Shown: positions 7,911 through 15,558 of the stretch, piece by piece | Layout: the number at the start of each line of letters is the position of its first letter | Position numbering within the stretch: the stretch's first letter is position 1 | Assembly (NCBI GenBank): GCA_022844045.1 | Contig: JALHMM010000044.1 | Coordinates: forward strand, 1 to 49,677 | Direction: 5' to 3' | DNA length: 49,677 nucleotides | Source of the DNA: Reyranellaceae bacterium | GTDB lineage: Bacteria; Pseudomonadota; Alphaproteobacteria; Reyranellales; Reyranellaceae | The notes under the pieces: generated by a model | Databases searched by the model: none | Told to the model about the DNA's origin: nothing | What the model saw: only the letters and a program-made list of their open reading frames with translations | Position numbers and translations under genes: made by a program

Positions 7911-8329
7911 CGGCTCTTTCGGCGCGTCTGCGTGGCATCCTTGACCGATTGCCGCTCGCCCCGGGAATGCGCGTGCTTGAAGTCGGCTGTGGCCCCGGTG
8001 CGCTCGCCCGTGCCATCGCGGCCCGCATCGGTGACGGTCATGTGCTGGGGATTGACCGCTCGGCCCGCGCTATCGCGCAGGCCGTCGCCGGGTCGGCCAA
8101 GGAGATCGCGGCCGGAACCGTGAGTTACCGGCACGTCGCGGTCGAAGACTTCGTGATGGAGCGGGGCGATGCCCCCTTCGACCTGATCGTTGCCGTACGT
8201 GTTGGTGCGCTTGACGGCCGTCATCCCGAAGCAGGAGCTCGCGCGTGGTCGCGACTGATCGCGGCCCTGGCGCCGAAGGGTCGCGTGTTCGTGGACGGGG
8301 TGGAAGCGACGGCTCGGCCCAAGCCATGA
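7907..8329 (+). CDS. Small class I SAM-dependent methyltransferase
   Basis: A 140-residue protein with the SAM-binding motif I LEVGCGPGALARA at about residues 24-36, the acidic motif II end (VLGIDRSARAI), and a motif IV-like APFDLIVAVRVG. It ends soon after strand 5 (PKGRVFVDGVE), so the C-terminal part of the Rossmann fold is short. The start overlaps the SDR remnant stop (ATGA) and its own stop overlaps the next start (ATGA), implying translational coupling of the three frames. The substrate is unknown. With its neighbour it forms the island between the two lysE repeats. Confidence 0.75.
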   Translation: MTALSARLRGILDRLPLAPGMRVLEVGCGPGALARAIAARIGDGHVLGIDRSARAIAQAVAGSAKEIAAGTVSYRHVAVEDFVMERGDAPFDLIVAVRVGALDGRHPEAGARAWSRLIAALAPKGRVFVDGVEATARPKP

Positions 8330-9264
8330 AAGTCGCGGCGTACACGGCGGATCAGGCTGCGGCCTGGGTGCGTCTCATGAACCTCGTACGGCCTGTGCCG
8401 ATCAGCGTGCCGGAGTTCGAAGCGCGCGAAGCAGCATGGGCAGGCTCAGAATTTCGGTTGCGCTATCTCGGTCACGATGGATCAGGGGCGATCGCACTCG
8501 CTCAACTCGCGGTATCGCCCTACGCCCCGGTCGATCACCTTGCCGCCATCGTCGTCGTTGACCCCGAACATGTCGGACAAGGGTACGGGACGACGATGCT
8601 CGCCGTGCTGGAAGGCGAGGCAAGGGCACGGGACTTCCGCGGTCTTGTGGGAACCGTCCAGGAGGACGCCCGCCGCGCACGTGCGTGGATGGAGCGCCGT
8701 GGCTTCCACCCGTTCGCCGTGCGCTTCGACAGCCTGCTCAATCTGGAACGGTTCGATAGGGACGCCCATGCTCGCCATCTGGAGCGAGCGTCGGCGGCCG
8801 GCGTGACGTTCGCGGACATGAGTGGCGCCACCGGCGCGCAGTGGCGGGAACTGCTTTCGCTTTTCCAGTCCCTTCTTGGCGAAACGCCCGACATGCAAGA
8901 TCTGCCCGTCTGGACGACAGATCGGTGTCGTGCCGTTCTTCAGAACAATCCCAACGCCCGACCCGAATGGATCATCGTCGCGCGCCACGCAAGCAAGGCG
9001 ATCGGGTTGACCATCGGCCATAAATTGGGCGACGAGATCTACGCCTATTTCACCGGGGTTGCGCACGCGTGGCGTGGCCAGAACATCGGCGTGGCGCTGA
9101 AGCTGATGCTGATCGAGGCCGCCCGATCGCACGGCGTCGAAACCATGCGTGCGACGAATCTCGACCGCAATACACCCATCCTGCGGGTAAACGCCGCCCT
9201 CGGTTTCAAGAAAGCGCTTGGAACGATCGAGTATCGAAAGCTTCTCGCACCGGCACAGGCATAA
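8326..9264 (+). CDS. Tandem-GNAT acetyltransferase
   Basis: A 312-residue protein with two GNAT folds. The first (about 1-150) has VVVDPEHVGQGYGTTMLAVLE, with the acetyl-CoA loop Q-G-Y-G-T. The second (about 160-312) has YFTGVAHAWRGQNIGVALK, with R-G-Q-N-I-G, then MRATNLDRNTPILRVNAALGF, the usual last helix/strand of GNATs. Such double-GNAT proteins include mycothiol synthase-like and antibiotic- or small-molecule-modifying enzymes; nothing here selects one. It is coupled to the methyltransferase by a four-base overlap. Confidence 0.8.
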   Translation: MKVAAYTADQAAAWVRLMNLVRPVPISVPEFEAREAAWAGSEFRLRYLGHDGSGAIALAQLAVSPYAPVDHLAAIVVVDPEHVGQGYGTTMLAVLEGEARARDFRGLVGTVQEDARRARAWMERRGFHPFAVRFDSLLNLERFDRDAHARHLERASAAGVTFADMSGATGAQWRELLSLFQSLLGETPDMQDLPVWTTDRCRAVLQNNPNARPEWIIVARHASKAIGLTIGHKLGDEIYAYFTGVAHAWRGQNIGVALKLMLIEAARSHGVETMRATNLDRNTPILRVNAALGFKKALGTIEYRKLLAPAQA

Positions 9265-9294
9265 CCGCCGCTTTCGATGCATCATGGACGACCG

Positions 9295-9478
9295 CATGCT
9301 GAGCTTGAGCGCCGTCTTCATGCTGATGACCTTCGTGGTCTTCGTCGTCTACGGCCTGCTCGCCGCCGCGATCCGCGACCACGTGATCTCGCGCCCGCGC
9401 CTGCTCACCTGGATGCGCCGCACCTTCGCCGCAGCGTTCGTTGCACAGGGCGCGAAGCTGGCGGTGGCGAATCGGTGA
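9295..9478 (+). repeat. Direct repeat B: duplicate of the lysE 3' end
   Basis: Same length as repeat A at 7567-7750 and colinear to the stop codon. Substitutions include several that change residues (for example A-to-Q near the end), so the copy has diverged. Confidence 0.9.
9296..9478 (+). pseudogene. LysE-family C-terminal fragment
   Basis: Sixty codons from an ATG read MLSLSAVFMLMTFVVFVVYG and on to FAAAFVAQGAKLAVANR, matching the last helices of the LysE protein upstream. The N-terminal two-thirds and the SPGP motif are absent, and there is no clear ribosome-binding site. I read it as what is left of a second lysE copy after the island came in or the 5' part was lost. Confidence 0.75.
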
Positions 9479-11266
9479 TCAGTCCTTGACTAGGATCGCG
9501 CCGTGTTCGGCGGGATTGAAGGGATGCACACCGCCTTTGTCGTCGACAAAGGTTGACGGCCATTTGGTATGAGCGTCGTACCGGGCGGAGTAGAACTCGC
9601 CGTAACTTTTGTCGCTGCCTGGCGTCCATCTGAGCTTGAATGTCACACTACTCAGATCAGCGCCGCGCAGGTCAGCGTACTTGAAAAACACCTGATCGAA
9701 AGTGGAATTGGTGAAGCGCGCACCACGAAGGTCAGCACTCTCGAAATGTGAGTATATCAAAGTGACACTCGAGAAATCGGTGCTCTGCAACATGGACTTG
9801 TTGAACGTCGCACCATGGAAGCGTCGTCCGGTGAACCTGGCCCCTGAGAGCTTGAGTTCCTCCCAGTCGACGATCTCGGCGTATTGAGGGCCCGTGAAGT
9901 CTCGATTGGTGGGTTTTCCCTCGCAGTGCTCGGCCACGAAGATGATGCCTTCCTTAACGACATCCAGCGTGGGTGGTAGCGAGGTTCGACAATCGACAAT
10001 GGCTCCTGTCCAACTGGATTCGCGGAGTTCGGCAAGGCGTCCAAGGTTCACGCCATTCAGCCGCGCCCCGTCGAAATGCACGCTCCGGAACGAAGCGCCA
10101 GTAAAGTCGACATCCGTCAGGCTCGTGAACGCGACGAAGCGGACATCCTCCAGGCGGGCGCCTCTGAACGTCGAATGCGTGATTGTTTGGCCATAGAAGG
10201 ATACGCTCTCCAGGGTCGCACGAGATAAATCGCTGCGATCGAACCGCCCATCATCGAAACTACTGTTGCGGATCGTCGCGTCCGTAAGGTCGAGGTCGCG
10301 GGCCAACAAGGCCCAGAACTTGGTATCGAAAATCCAGACGCGACTCAAAGACGAGCGCCGAATAACTCCTCCATTGAACCGGGCAAGTTTGATGTATCCG
10401 CTCAGCGCCGAGTCCTGGATACGAAAATCCTCGACGTCGATGTAGCTGAGGTCGATGCGCGTGTCCTTCAGGCCGAACCACGCCAAGCGATCCAACTTCT
10501 TGGTCAGGCCCATTAGGCCTTCGTCGTACCCAATTCGCAGGCTCGCCAGGCGATGAATGGTTCTGATTGTCTCGTCACCTGGCGACAAAAGAAGCGCGCG
10601 GCCGGCGAGCCTCGCAGCCGCAGCGTCATCGCCGATCATGTCCGCGGCTATAGCCGCCTCTCGTAGCAGGTTACCGTCGGGCGAGGTTGTCAGCTCGATG
10701 AGGCGTTGCAGGCTGCGCCATCGGCCATACGCGTCCTTCAGGTCGATCGCGATAGCCAGCCGTTCGCGCCATGCCTCGGGATCGTCGGGGTTCGACTGCA
10801 AGCGGCGGTCGATCTCTTCGTAGAACCTGAGTGATCGCTGAAAGCTTTGCACAAGGGCATTTCGCTGTTCACTGTCCCAGGTGATGAGGCTGCACAAGTT
10901 CGTTTCATAGAGGCCACCGCCGACCGGACGCAGCCACGCAAGCACACGAAGGCTCGGAAAGCCGGCGATCCGTCTGGCGCAATAGCCGGGGCTTGGAATC
11001 CGGTCCGGCCCCTCCTTATGCGACACGAGGCGGAATTCGCGCTGATCCGGCCCGAACCAGACCCGATCGGCAATGAGCCGCCGGGTGTTGTTCCACATCG
11101 GCGACACGACACCATCCTCGATGTCTTCGGCGAATGTTCCGCTGACAACGACAACATTGTCTGCGCCCCGTCCGGCAAGAGGCCGGCAGCTACAGGCCAG
11201 CGCGGATGCCGGCCACCACAGCGCGACAAGAAGCAGGATCAACGCGGAGCAACGGTATCGCGGCAT
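9479..11266 (-). CDS. Exported protein: CxC (TIMP/netrin-like) N terminus, TPR-like middle, pentapeptide repeats
   Basis: A 595-residue protein with a clear signal peptide (MPRYRCSALILLLVALWWPASALA) cleaved before CSCRP, so the mature protein would begin Cys-Ser-Cys. That arrangement, with later cysteines (GYCARRIAG, TNLCSL), resembles the N-terminal subdomain of TIMP/netrin-like proteins. About 140-250 is helical and TPR-like (QSNPDDPEAWRERLAIAIDL, AAARLAGRALLLSPGDE). From about 265 to 560 are pentapeptide repeats (for example DLTDATIRNSSFDDGRFDRS, ESADLRGARF, YADLRGADLS) that would form a right-handed beta-helix, broken once around 430-460. The start has AGGAGG at ideal distance. No function is assigned. 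Confidence 0.8.
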   Translation of the reverse strand: MPRYRCSALILLLVALWWPASALACSCRPLAGRGADNVVVVSGTFAEDIEDGVVSPMWNNTRRLIADRVWFGPDQREFRLVSHKEGPDRIPSPGYCARRIAGFPSLRVLAWLRPVGGGLYETNLCSLITWDSEQRNALVQSFQRSLRFYEEIDRRLQSNPDDPEAWRERLAIAIDLKDAYGRWRSLQRLIELTTSPDGNLLREAAIAADMIGDDAAAARLAGRALLLSPGDETIRTIHRLASLRIGYDEGLMGLTKKLDRLAWFGLKDTRIDLSYIDVEDFRIQDSALSGYIKLARFNGGVIRRSSLSRVWIFDTKFWALLARDLDLTDATIRNSSFDDGRFDRSDLSRATLESVSFYGQTITHSTFRGARLEDVRFVAFTSLTDVDFTGASFRSVHFDGARLNGVNLGRLAELRESSWTGAIVDCRTSLPPTLDVVKEGIIFVAEHCEGKPTNRDFTGPQYAEIVDWEELKLSGARFTGRRFHGATFNKSMLQSTDFSSVTLIYSHFESADLRGARFTNSTFDQVFFKYADLRGADLSSVTFKLRWTPGSDKSYGEFYSARYDAHTKWPSTFVDDKGGVHPFNPAEHGAILVKD

Positions 11267-11293
11267 GTCGCGCCTCCTGCACGCGGTCGTCGC

Positions 11294-11854
11294 CTACGAC
11301 TCCAGCTCGCTGTCCCAGTACAGGAAGTCGCGCCAGCTCTGGTGCAGGTGATTCGGCGGAAACGCCCGGCCGTTGTCCTGCAGCTCGGCGGTCGAGGGCT
11401 CGTAGGGCGCGCGCACCGGGTACATGCCGACCTGCTTGGGCAGCTTGTCGCCCTTCAGCAGGTTGCACGGGCTGCAGGCGGTGACGACATTGCGCCACGA
11501 GGTGATGCCGCCGCGCGAGCGCGGCACGACGTGGTCGAAGGTCAGGTCGGGCGCGTTGAACGGCTCGGCGCAGTACTGGCAGGTGAAGCTGTCGCGCAGG
11601 AAGACGTTGAAGCGCGTGAAGGCCGGGCGGCGCTCGGCCGGCACGAATTCCTTCAGCGCGATGACGCTGGGCAGGCGCATCTCCAAGCTTGGGCTACGCA
11701 CGCGGCGGTCATACTCGGCGACGACGTTGACTCGATCGAGGAACACCGCCTTGACGGCGTCCTGCCAGCTCCACAGCGACAGCGGAAAGTACGACAACGG
11801 CCGAAAATCGGCGTTCAGCACCAGGGCGGGACAAGCCTCGGGCGCCGTAAACAT
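11294..11854 (-). CDS. HNH endonuclease
   Basis: A 186-residue HNH nuclease. A zinc knuckle Cys92-x-x-Cys95 (CQYC) and Cys127-x-x-Cys130 (CSPC) bracket the catalytic Asp107-His108 (FDHVVPRSRGG) and Asn122, the full HNH layout. The N-terminal 80 residues (ALVLNADFRPLSYFPLSLWS) are typical of a widely conserved single-copy group in Alphaproteobacteria, so it is probably a host repair or housekeeping nuclease and not a homing enzyme. It is transcribed toward the pentapeptide-repeat gene with a 27-bp gap. Confidence 0.88.
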   Translation of the reverse strand: MFTAPEACPALVLNADFRPLSYFPLSLWSWQDAVKAVFLDRVNVVAEYDRRVRSPSLEMRLPSVIALKEFVPAERRPAFTRFNVFLRDSFTCQYCAEPFNAPDLTFDHVVPRSRGGITSWRNVVTACSPCNLLKGDKLPKQVGMYPVRAPYEPSTAELQDNGRAFPPNHLHQSWRDFLYWDSELES

Positions 11855-12011
11855 GGCTATCGACTCTGCGCGACGAAGCGCGCGCGGTGTGCTTCGTACG
11901 TCATGGCGGGCGCATAGTGGCCGATGGCCTTGGAAAACACAACGGGTTGAATCCGCGCGGTCGTGACGGAAGCGTGAAGTATGTGTGGCGAAAGCGTGAC
12001 GCCGGTCTTCT

Positions 12012-12130
12012 CCCTCTCCCCGCGTGCGGGGAGAGGGTCGGGGTGAGGGGCTGAATCGAGTGACGCACCACAGTCGTGCGCAACCTGAGACTGCCTCTCA
12101 CCCTAACCCATCCCGCTTGCGGGGAGAGGG
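12012..12130. repeat. Palindromic element, CCCTCTCCCC/GGGGAGAGGG variant, 119 bp
   Basis: The left palindrome CCCTCTCCCCGCGTGCGGGG and the right GCTTGCGGGGAGAGGG flank GGGTGAGGGG / CCTCTCACCC inner arms. It has the same architecture as the CCTTCC elements with different base content, and occupies the 280-bp region between the HNH start and the nitronate monooxygenase stop. Confidence 0.75.
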
Positions 12131-12134
12131 AATG

Positions 12135-13136
12135 CTACTCCGCCGCGGCTTTCAGGCTGGTCGGCACCGGCTGGCCGGCGACCAGCGCGGCGCGCGCGGC
12201 GTCGTACTCGCGGGCGAGGCGGTCGACGATCTCGGCCGCCGGCGGGATGTCGACGATCTGGCCGACGCCCTGGCCGGCGCCCCAGATGTCGCGCCACGCC
12301 TTGGTCTTCATGTTGCCGCCCGAGCCGAAGTTCATCTTGCTCTTGTCGGCGGTCGGCAGGTTGTCGGGGTCGAGACCGGCGGCGGCGATCGAGCGCTTCA
12401 GGTAGTTGCCGTGCACGCCGGTGAAGAGGTTGGTGTAGACGATCTCCTCGCCCGAGCTCTCGACGATGCACTGCTTGTTGCCTTCAGAAGCGTTGGCTTC
12501 CAACGAGGCGGTGAAGCGCGTGCCGATATAGGCGAGGTCGGCGCCCACCGCCTGCGCCGCCAGCACCGAGGCGCCGTTGGCGATCGAGCCGGAGAGCAGG
12601 ATGCAGCCGTCGTAGAACTGGCGCACTTCCGGCACCAGCGCGAAGGGCGACAGCGCGCCCGCGTGGCCGCCGGCGCCGGCGCAGACGAGGATCAGGCCAT
12701 CGACACCGGCCTGCAGCGCGCGCTTGGCGTGCTTGGTGTTGATGACGTCGTGGAACACCAGGCAGCCGTAGCGATGCGCCGACTTCACCACGTCATCAGG
12801 GGCGCGCAGCGAGGTGATCTGCACCGGCACCTGGTACTTCTCGCAGAGATCGACATCGTGCTGCAGGCGGTCGTTGGAGCTGTGCACGATCTGGTTGACC
12901 GCGAAGGGCGCCACGATCTTCTCGGGATGCTTGGCCTTGTACTCGGCGAGTTCGCCGGTGATGCGCTTGAGCCATTCCTCGAGTATCTCCTTGGGGCGCG
13001 CGTTGAGCGCCGGGAAGGAGCCAATGATGCCCGACTTGCACTGGGCGATGACCAGGTCGGGATTGGACTGGATGAACAGCGGCGCGCCGACAACGGGGAT
13101 GCGCAGCTTGCCTTGCAGCTTGGCGGGGAGAGCCAT
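12135..13136 (-). CDS. Nitronate monooxygenase (2-nitropropane dioxygenase family)
   Basis: A 333-residue FMN-dependent TIM-barrel enzyme that oxidises alkyl nitronates such as propionate 3-nitronate. Family segments are IPVVGAPLFIQSNPDLVIAQ near the N terminus, VPVQITS, the FMN-phosphate loop LVCAGAGGHAG (about 158-168), LLSGSIANGASVLAAQAVGAD, and IGTRFTASLEAN. The length is normal. It lies 18 bp downstream of the GST stop on the same strand, so the two are probably one transcript. Confidence 0.9.
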   Translation of the reverse strand: MALPAKLQGKLRIPVVGAPLFIQSNPDLVIAQCKSGIIGSFPALNARPKEILEEWLKRITGELAEYKAKHPEKIVAPFAVNQIVHSSNDRLQHDVDLCEKYQVPVQITSLRAPDDVVKSAHRYGCLVFHDVINTKHAKRALQAGVDGLILVCAGAGGHAGALSPFALVPEVRQFYDGCILLSGSIANGASVLAAQAVGADLAYIGTRFTASLEANASEGNKQCIVESSGEEIVYTNLFTGVHGNYLKRSIAAAGLDPDNLPTADKSKMNFGSGGNMKTKAWRDIWGAGQGVGQIVDIPPAAEIVDRLAREYDAARAALVAGQPVPTSLKAAAE

Positions 13137-13154
13137 CGTCTTACCTTGCTCCTG

Positions 13155-13820
13155 TCACTTCAACATTTCGTAGCCGCCGCCCTTTTCGAGGGCGCGCTTG
13201 TAGGCCGGCCGCGCCTGGATGCGCGTAACGAAGGCCGACAGCTTGGGCAGCTGCTTGAACAGCGGCGAGCGCGCCGCCGAGGCTTCGAGCGGGAAGCTCA
13301 TCTGGATGTCGGCGGCGGAGAACTCGGGGCCCGCGAACCACTCCCGCTGCGCCAACTCCATCTCGAGGAACATGAAGTGGTTGCCGAGCTGCGGGTTGAG
13401 CAGCGTCTTGTCGGCGCCGGCGGCGATCGCCTTGGCCGCCGGCTTGATGAACCATGGCACGCGCGTGGGCAGGCGGCCGAACACCAGCTTCATGAACAGA
13501 AGCGGCATCAGCGAGCCTTCGGCGTAGTGCAGGAAGTAGCGATAGCGCAGATGCTCCGGCGTGCCCGCCGACGGTCGCAGCTTGCCGTCGCCGTAGGTCT
13601 CGGCGAGGTATTCGAGGATCGCGCCCGACTCCGCCAATGTCTTGTCGCCGTCGGTGATCACTGGCGACTTGCCCAGCGGGTGCACCGCGCGCAATGCGGC
13701 CGGCGCCTGCATCGAGGGCTCGCGCTTGTAGTGCTTGATCTCGTAGTCGAGCCCAAGCTCCTCGAGCGCCCACAGGATCCGCTGCGAGCGCGAGTTGTTG
13801 AGGTGATGGACGACGATCAT
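13155..13820 (-). CDS. Glutathione S-transferase
   Basis: A 221-residue two-domain GST. The thioredoxin-like domain opens with IVVHHLNNSRSQRILWALEE, where Ser/Asn near residues 9-12 is the likely thiol-activating position, and has the glutathione gamma-Glu site motif LAESGAILEYLAE at about 61-73. The helical domain ends FSAADIQMSFPLEASAA, the usual N-capping box region. It is first in a probable two-gene unit with nitronate monooxygenase. The start has no strong ribosome-binding site; a palindromic element lies 15 bp upstream. Confidence 0.9.
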   Translation of the reverse strand: MIVVHHLNNSRSQRILWALEELGLDYEIKHYKREPSMQAPAALRAVHPLGKSPVITDGDKTLAESGAILEYLAETYGDGKLRPSAGTPEHLRYRYFLHYAEGSLMPLLFMKLVFGRLPTRVPWFIKPAAKAIAAGADKTLLNPQLGNHFMFLEMELAQREWFAGPEFSAADIQMSFPLEASAARSPLFKQLPKLSAFVTRIQARPAYKRALEKGGGYEMLK

Positions 13821-13835
13821 GGTTTGAGCCTCTTA

Positions 13836-13961
13836 CCTTCCCCCGGAGGGGGAAGGTGGCAGCGCGCAGCGCTGACGGATGGGGGATGTTTCTACAACAT
13901 CGGAGTCCGTCTTCGACATCCCCCATCCGCCCTTCGGGCACCTTCCCCCTCCGGGGGAAAG
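13836..13961. repeat. Palindromic element, 126 bp, subfamily 1
   Basis: End palindromes CCTTCCCCCGGAGGGGGAAG and CCTTCCCCCTCCGGGGGAAA flank GATGGGGGATG and CATCCCCCATC arms with a GTCTTCGACATC inner segment shared with other copies. It fills the gap between the GST start and the carotenoid oxygenase stop. Confidence 0.85.
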
Positions 13962-13967
13962 TAAACT

Positions 13968-15386
13968 TTACAACAGCCCCGGCCGCCAGTTGCCATGGAA
14001 GCCGGCGGGCACGCGATGCGACAGATGGGCCAGCGCGATGGGTCCCTTGTCAACGCCCGTGGCGTCGAACACCGCGAGATCGCTGCGGTTTTCCGCTGCG
14101 CGATAGATCGTCGTCACCAGCCAGCCGTCACCCTCGGCCGCCGTCTCGCTGCGCGGCACGAAGATCGGCTCGCCGCAGAAATCGCCACTGTCAGGCTGCC
14201 AGTGCAGGACCTTGCGCGTGGCGAGGTCGATATGCGCCAGCCCGGCGCGCTTATCGCGCGTGAAATCGGCGTCGGTCGGCACGCCGGCCTGGAAGTAACC
14301 ATGCCGGTTGGGCAGGCAGGCGAAACGCTCGTCGAGCCGCGGGAACTCGCCGGGATGATCGTCGATCTGCTCCTCGCGATAGGAGTTGCTGGTGCCGGCG
14401 GGATCGAAGGTCCAGCGCACCAGGGTCGCCCTGGGCGACTGCTGCGTCGGCATCGAGCCGTCGGGCAGTGGGAAAAGCGGCGCGACGGGATACTTCATCA
14501 TGTCGCAGACGATCTTGCCGCCCTCGGCGTCGAAGGCGTTGAGCGGATGGAAGACGTAGCAGGCGTCGCCGGTGATCCACTTGACGTCGGCCACCGTGCC
14601 GTCGCGCGGGATCAGCGCGACATGCGTGCCCTTGTCCGGCTCCCAGGCGAAAGCCGGCTGGCCCTTCATGGCGCGCTCCATCGAGCCGGTGAGCGGGAAG
14701 ACCGGCAGGATGATCCAGCGCTCGGTGACGACGAAGTCGTGGACCATGCTGGCGTAGGGCGCGTTGAAGCGCTCCTTGCGCTTGAGCGTGCCGTCGGCGC
14801 CGACGACGATGATGTCGATCTCCGACGTGAAGCGGCCGGCCGCCGAGTACGCGAAGGCCACCATGTCGCCCGTGCGCGGATCGATCTTGGGATGCGCGGT
14901 GAACTTGCCGACCTGGCCGCCCCAGTCGTGATAGCCCTTGGGCATCAAGGTTTTGGCGTCGACCTCGAACGGCGCGTGCGCTTCCTCCAGCGCCATCAGG
15001 CGATCGCCATGCCAGACGACGTTGGTGTTGGCGATGGTCGAGTCGAAGCCCCAGTGCTTCTGGTCGGTCCACGCCGGGTTGCCGAAGGCGCCGATCAGCG
15101 ACTCGCCGGCCTTGTTCTCGAGCTCCCACTTGGGCGTGCGCACCCAGCGATTGCGATAGGAGACGCGGCCGTCCTCGACATGGAAGGCGTGCAGCATGCC
15201 GTCGCCGGCGAACCAGTGATAGAAGCCACGCGGCGCGAATTGCGGGTTCGGGCCGTTGCGATAGAGCGTGCCGCACAGCTCCTTCGGGATCTCGCCGGTG
15301 ACCGGCAGATGATTCGCGTCGCACTCCATATGCAGCGGCGCGTAATAGCCGCGCAGGAAGGGATGGTCGGGGAAAGCCTTGGCCAT
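13968..15386 (-). CDS. Carotenoid cleavage oxygenase family protein
   Basis: A 472-residue seven-bladed propeller iron(II) oxygenase that splits a carbon-carbon double bond in carotenoids, or in stilbenes in the lignostilbene dioxygenase branch. Family marks are CGTLYRNGPNPQF near the N terminus, HWFAGDGMLHAFHVEDGRV, KFTAHPKIDPRTGDM with a ligand His, MVHDFVVTERWIILP with a second, and the C-terminal VPAGFHGNW with the last His. No carotenoid synthesis genes are nearby. The start at 15386 is the only one that keeps the family N terminus; an AT-rich stretch (15421-15445) upstream may hold its promoter, but I cannot fix boxes with confidence. Confidence 0.9.
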   Translation of the reverse strand: MAKAFPDHPFLRGYYAPLHMECDANHLPVTGEIPKELCGTLYRNGPNPQFAPRGFYHWFAGDGMLHAFHVEDGRVSYRNRWVRTPKWELENKAGESLIGAFGNPAWTDQKHWGFDSTIANTNVVWHGDRLMALEEAHAPFEVDAKTLMPKGYHDWGGQVGKFTAHPKIDPRTGDMVAFAYSAAGRFTSEIDIIVVGADGTLKRKERFNAPYASMVHDFVVTERWIILPVFPLTGSMERAMKGQPAFAWEPDKGTHVALIPRDGTVADVKWITGDACYVFHPLNAFDAEGGKIVCDMMKYPVAPLFPLPDGSMPTQQSPRATLVRWTFDPAGTSNSYREEQIDDHPGEFPRLDERFACLPNRHGYFQAGVPTDADFTRDKRAGLAHIDLATRKVLHWQPDSGDFCGEPIFVPRSETAAEGDGWLVTTIYRAAENRSDLAVFDATGVDKGPIALAHLSHRVPAGFHGNWRPGLL

Positions 15387-15480
15387 GAGCGTGCCTCCGC
15401 GTCAGGAGTTTTAAGGGTAACGCTGTGAATTAATAGAACTTAACGCTGATCAGAGACGGGTGCAAGTCCCAATGCGCCCT

Positions 15481-15545
15481 GTCATCCCGAGCGCAGCGAG
15501 GGATCTAGGGAAGCTGCCTAGATCCCTCGCTGCGCTCGGGATGAC
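15481..15545. repeat. Perfect 29-bp inverted repeat (GTCATCCCGAGCGCAGCGAG family)
   Basis: Arms 15481-15509 and 15517-15545 are exact reverse complements with a 7-nt loop GAAGCTG. A shorter, imperfect relative is at 35086-35139. It lies between the carotenoid oxygenase start region and the MFS stop and could fold into a very stable hairpin. Confidence 0.9.
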
Positions 15546-15558
15546 TGGGGGCGCCGCC

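Noticed and set aside
9296..9478. A functional small membrane protein
   Set aside because: It matches only the last 60 residues of the LysE protein and lacks the N-terminal motif and a ribosome-binding site.
12024..13964. A 646-codon plus-strand ORF opposite nitronate monooxygenase and GST
   Set aside because: It spans three recognisable minus-strand features including a palindromic element, and its composition is that of a shadow frame.
13995..15428. A 477-codon plus-strand ORF opposite the carotenoid oxygenase
   Set aside because: It is antisense to a gene with conserved metal-site motifs throughout and has no motif of its own.
15421..15470. Promoter of the carotenoid oxygenase gene
   Set aside because: The stretch is AT-rich, but the best pair of boxes on the minus strand (TTGCAC, TAAGTT) matches the -10 consensus poorly.
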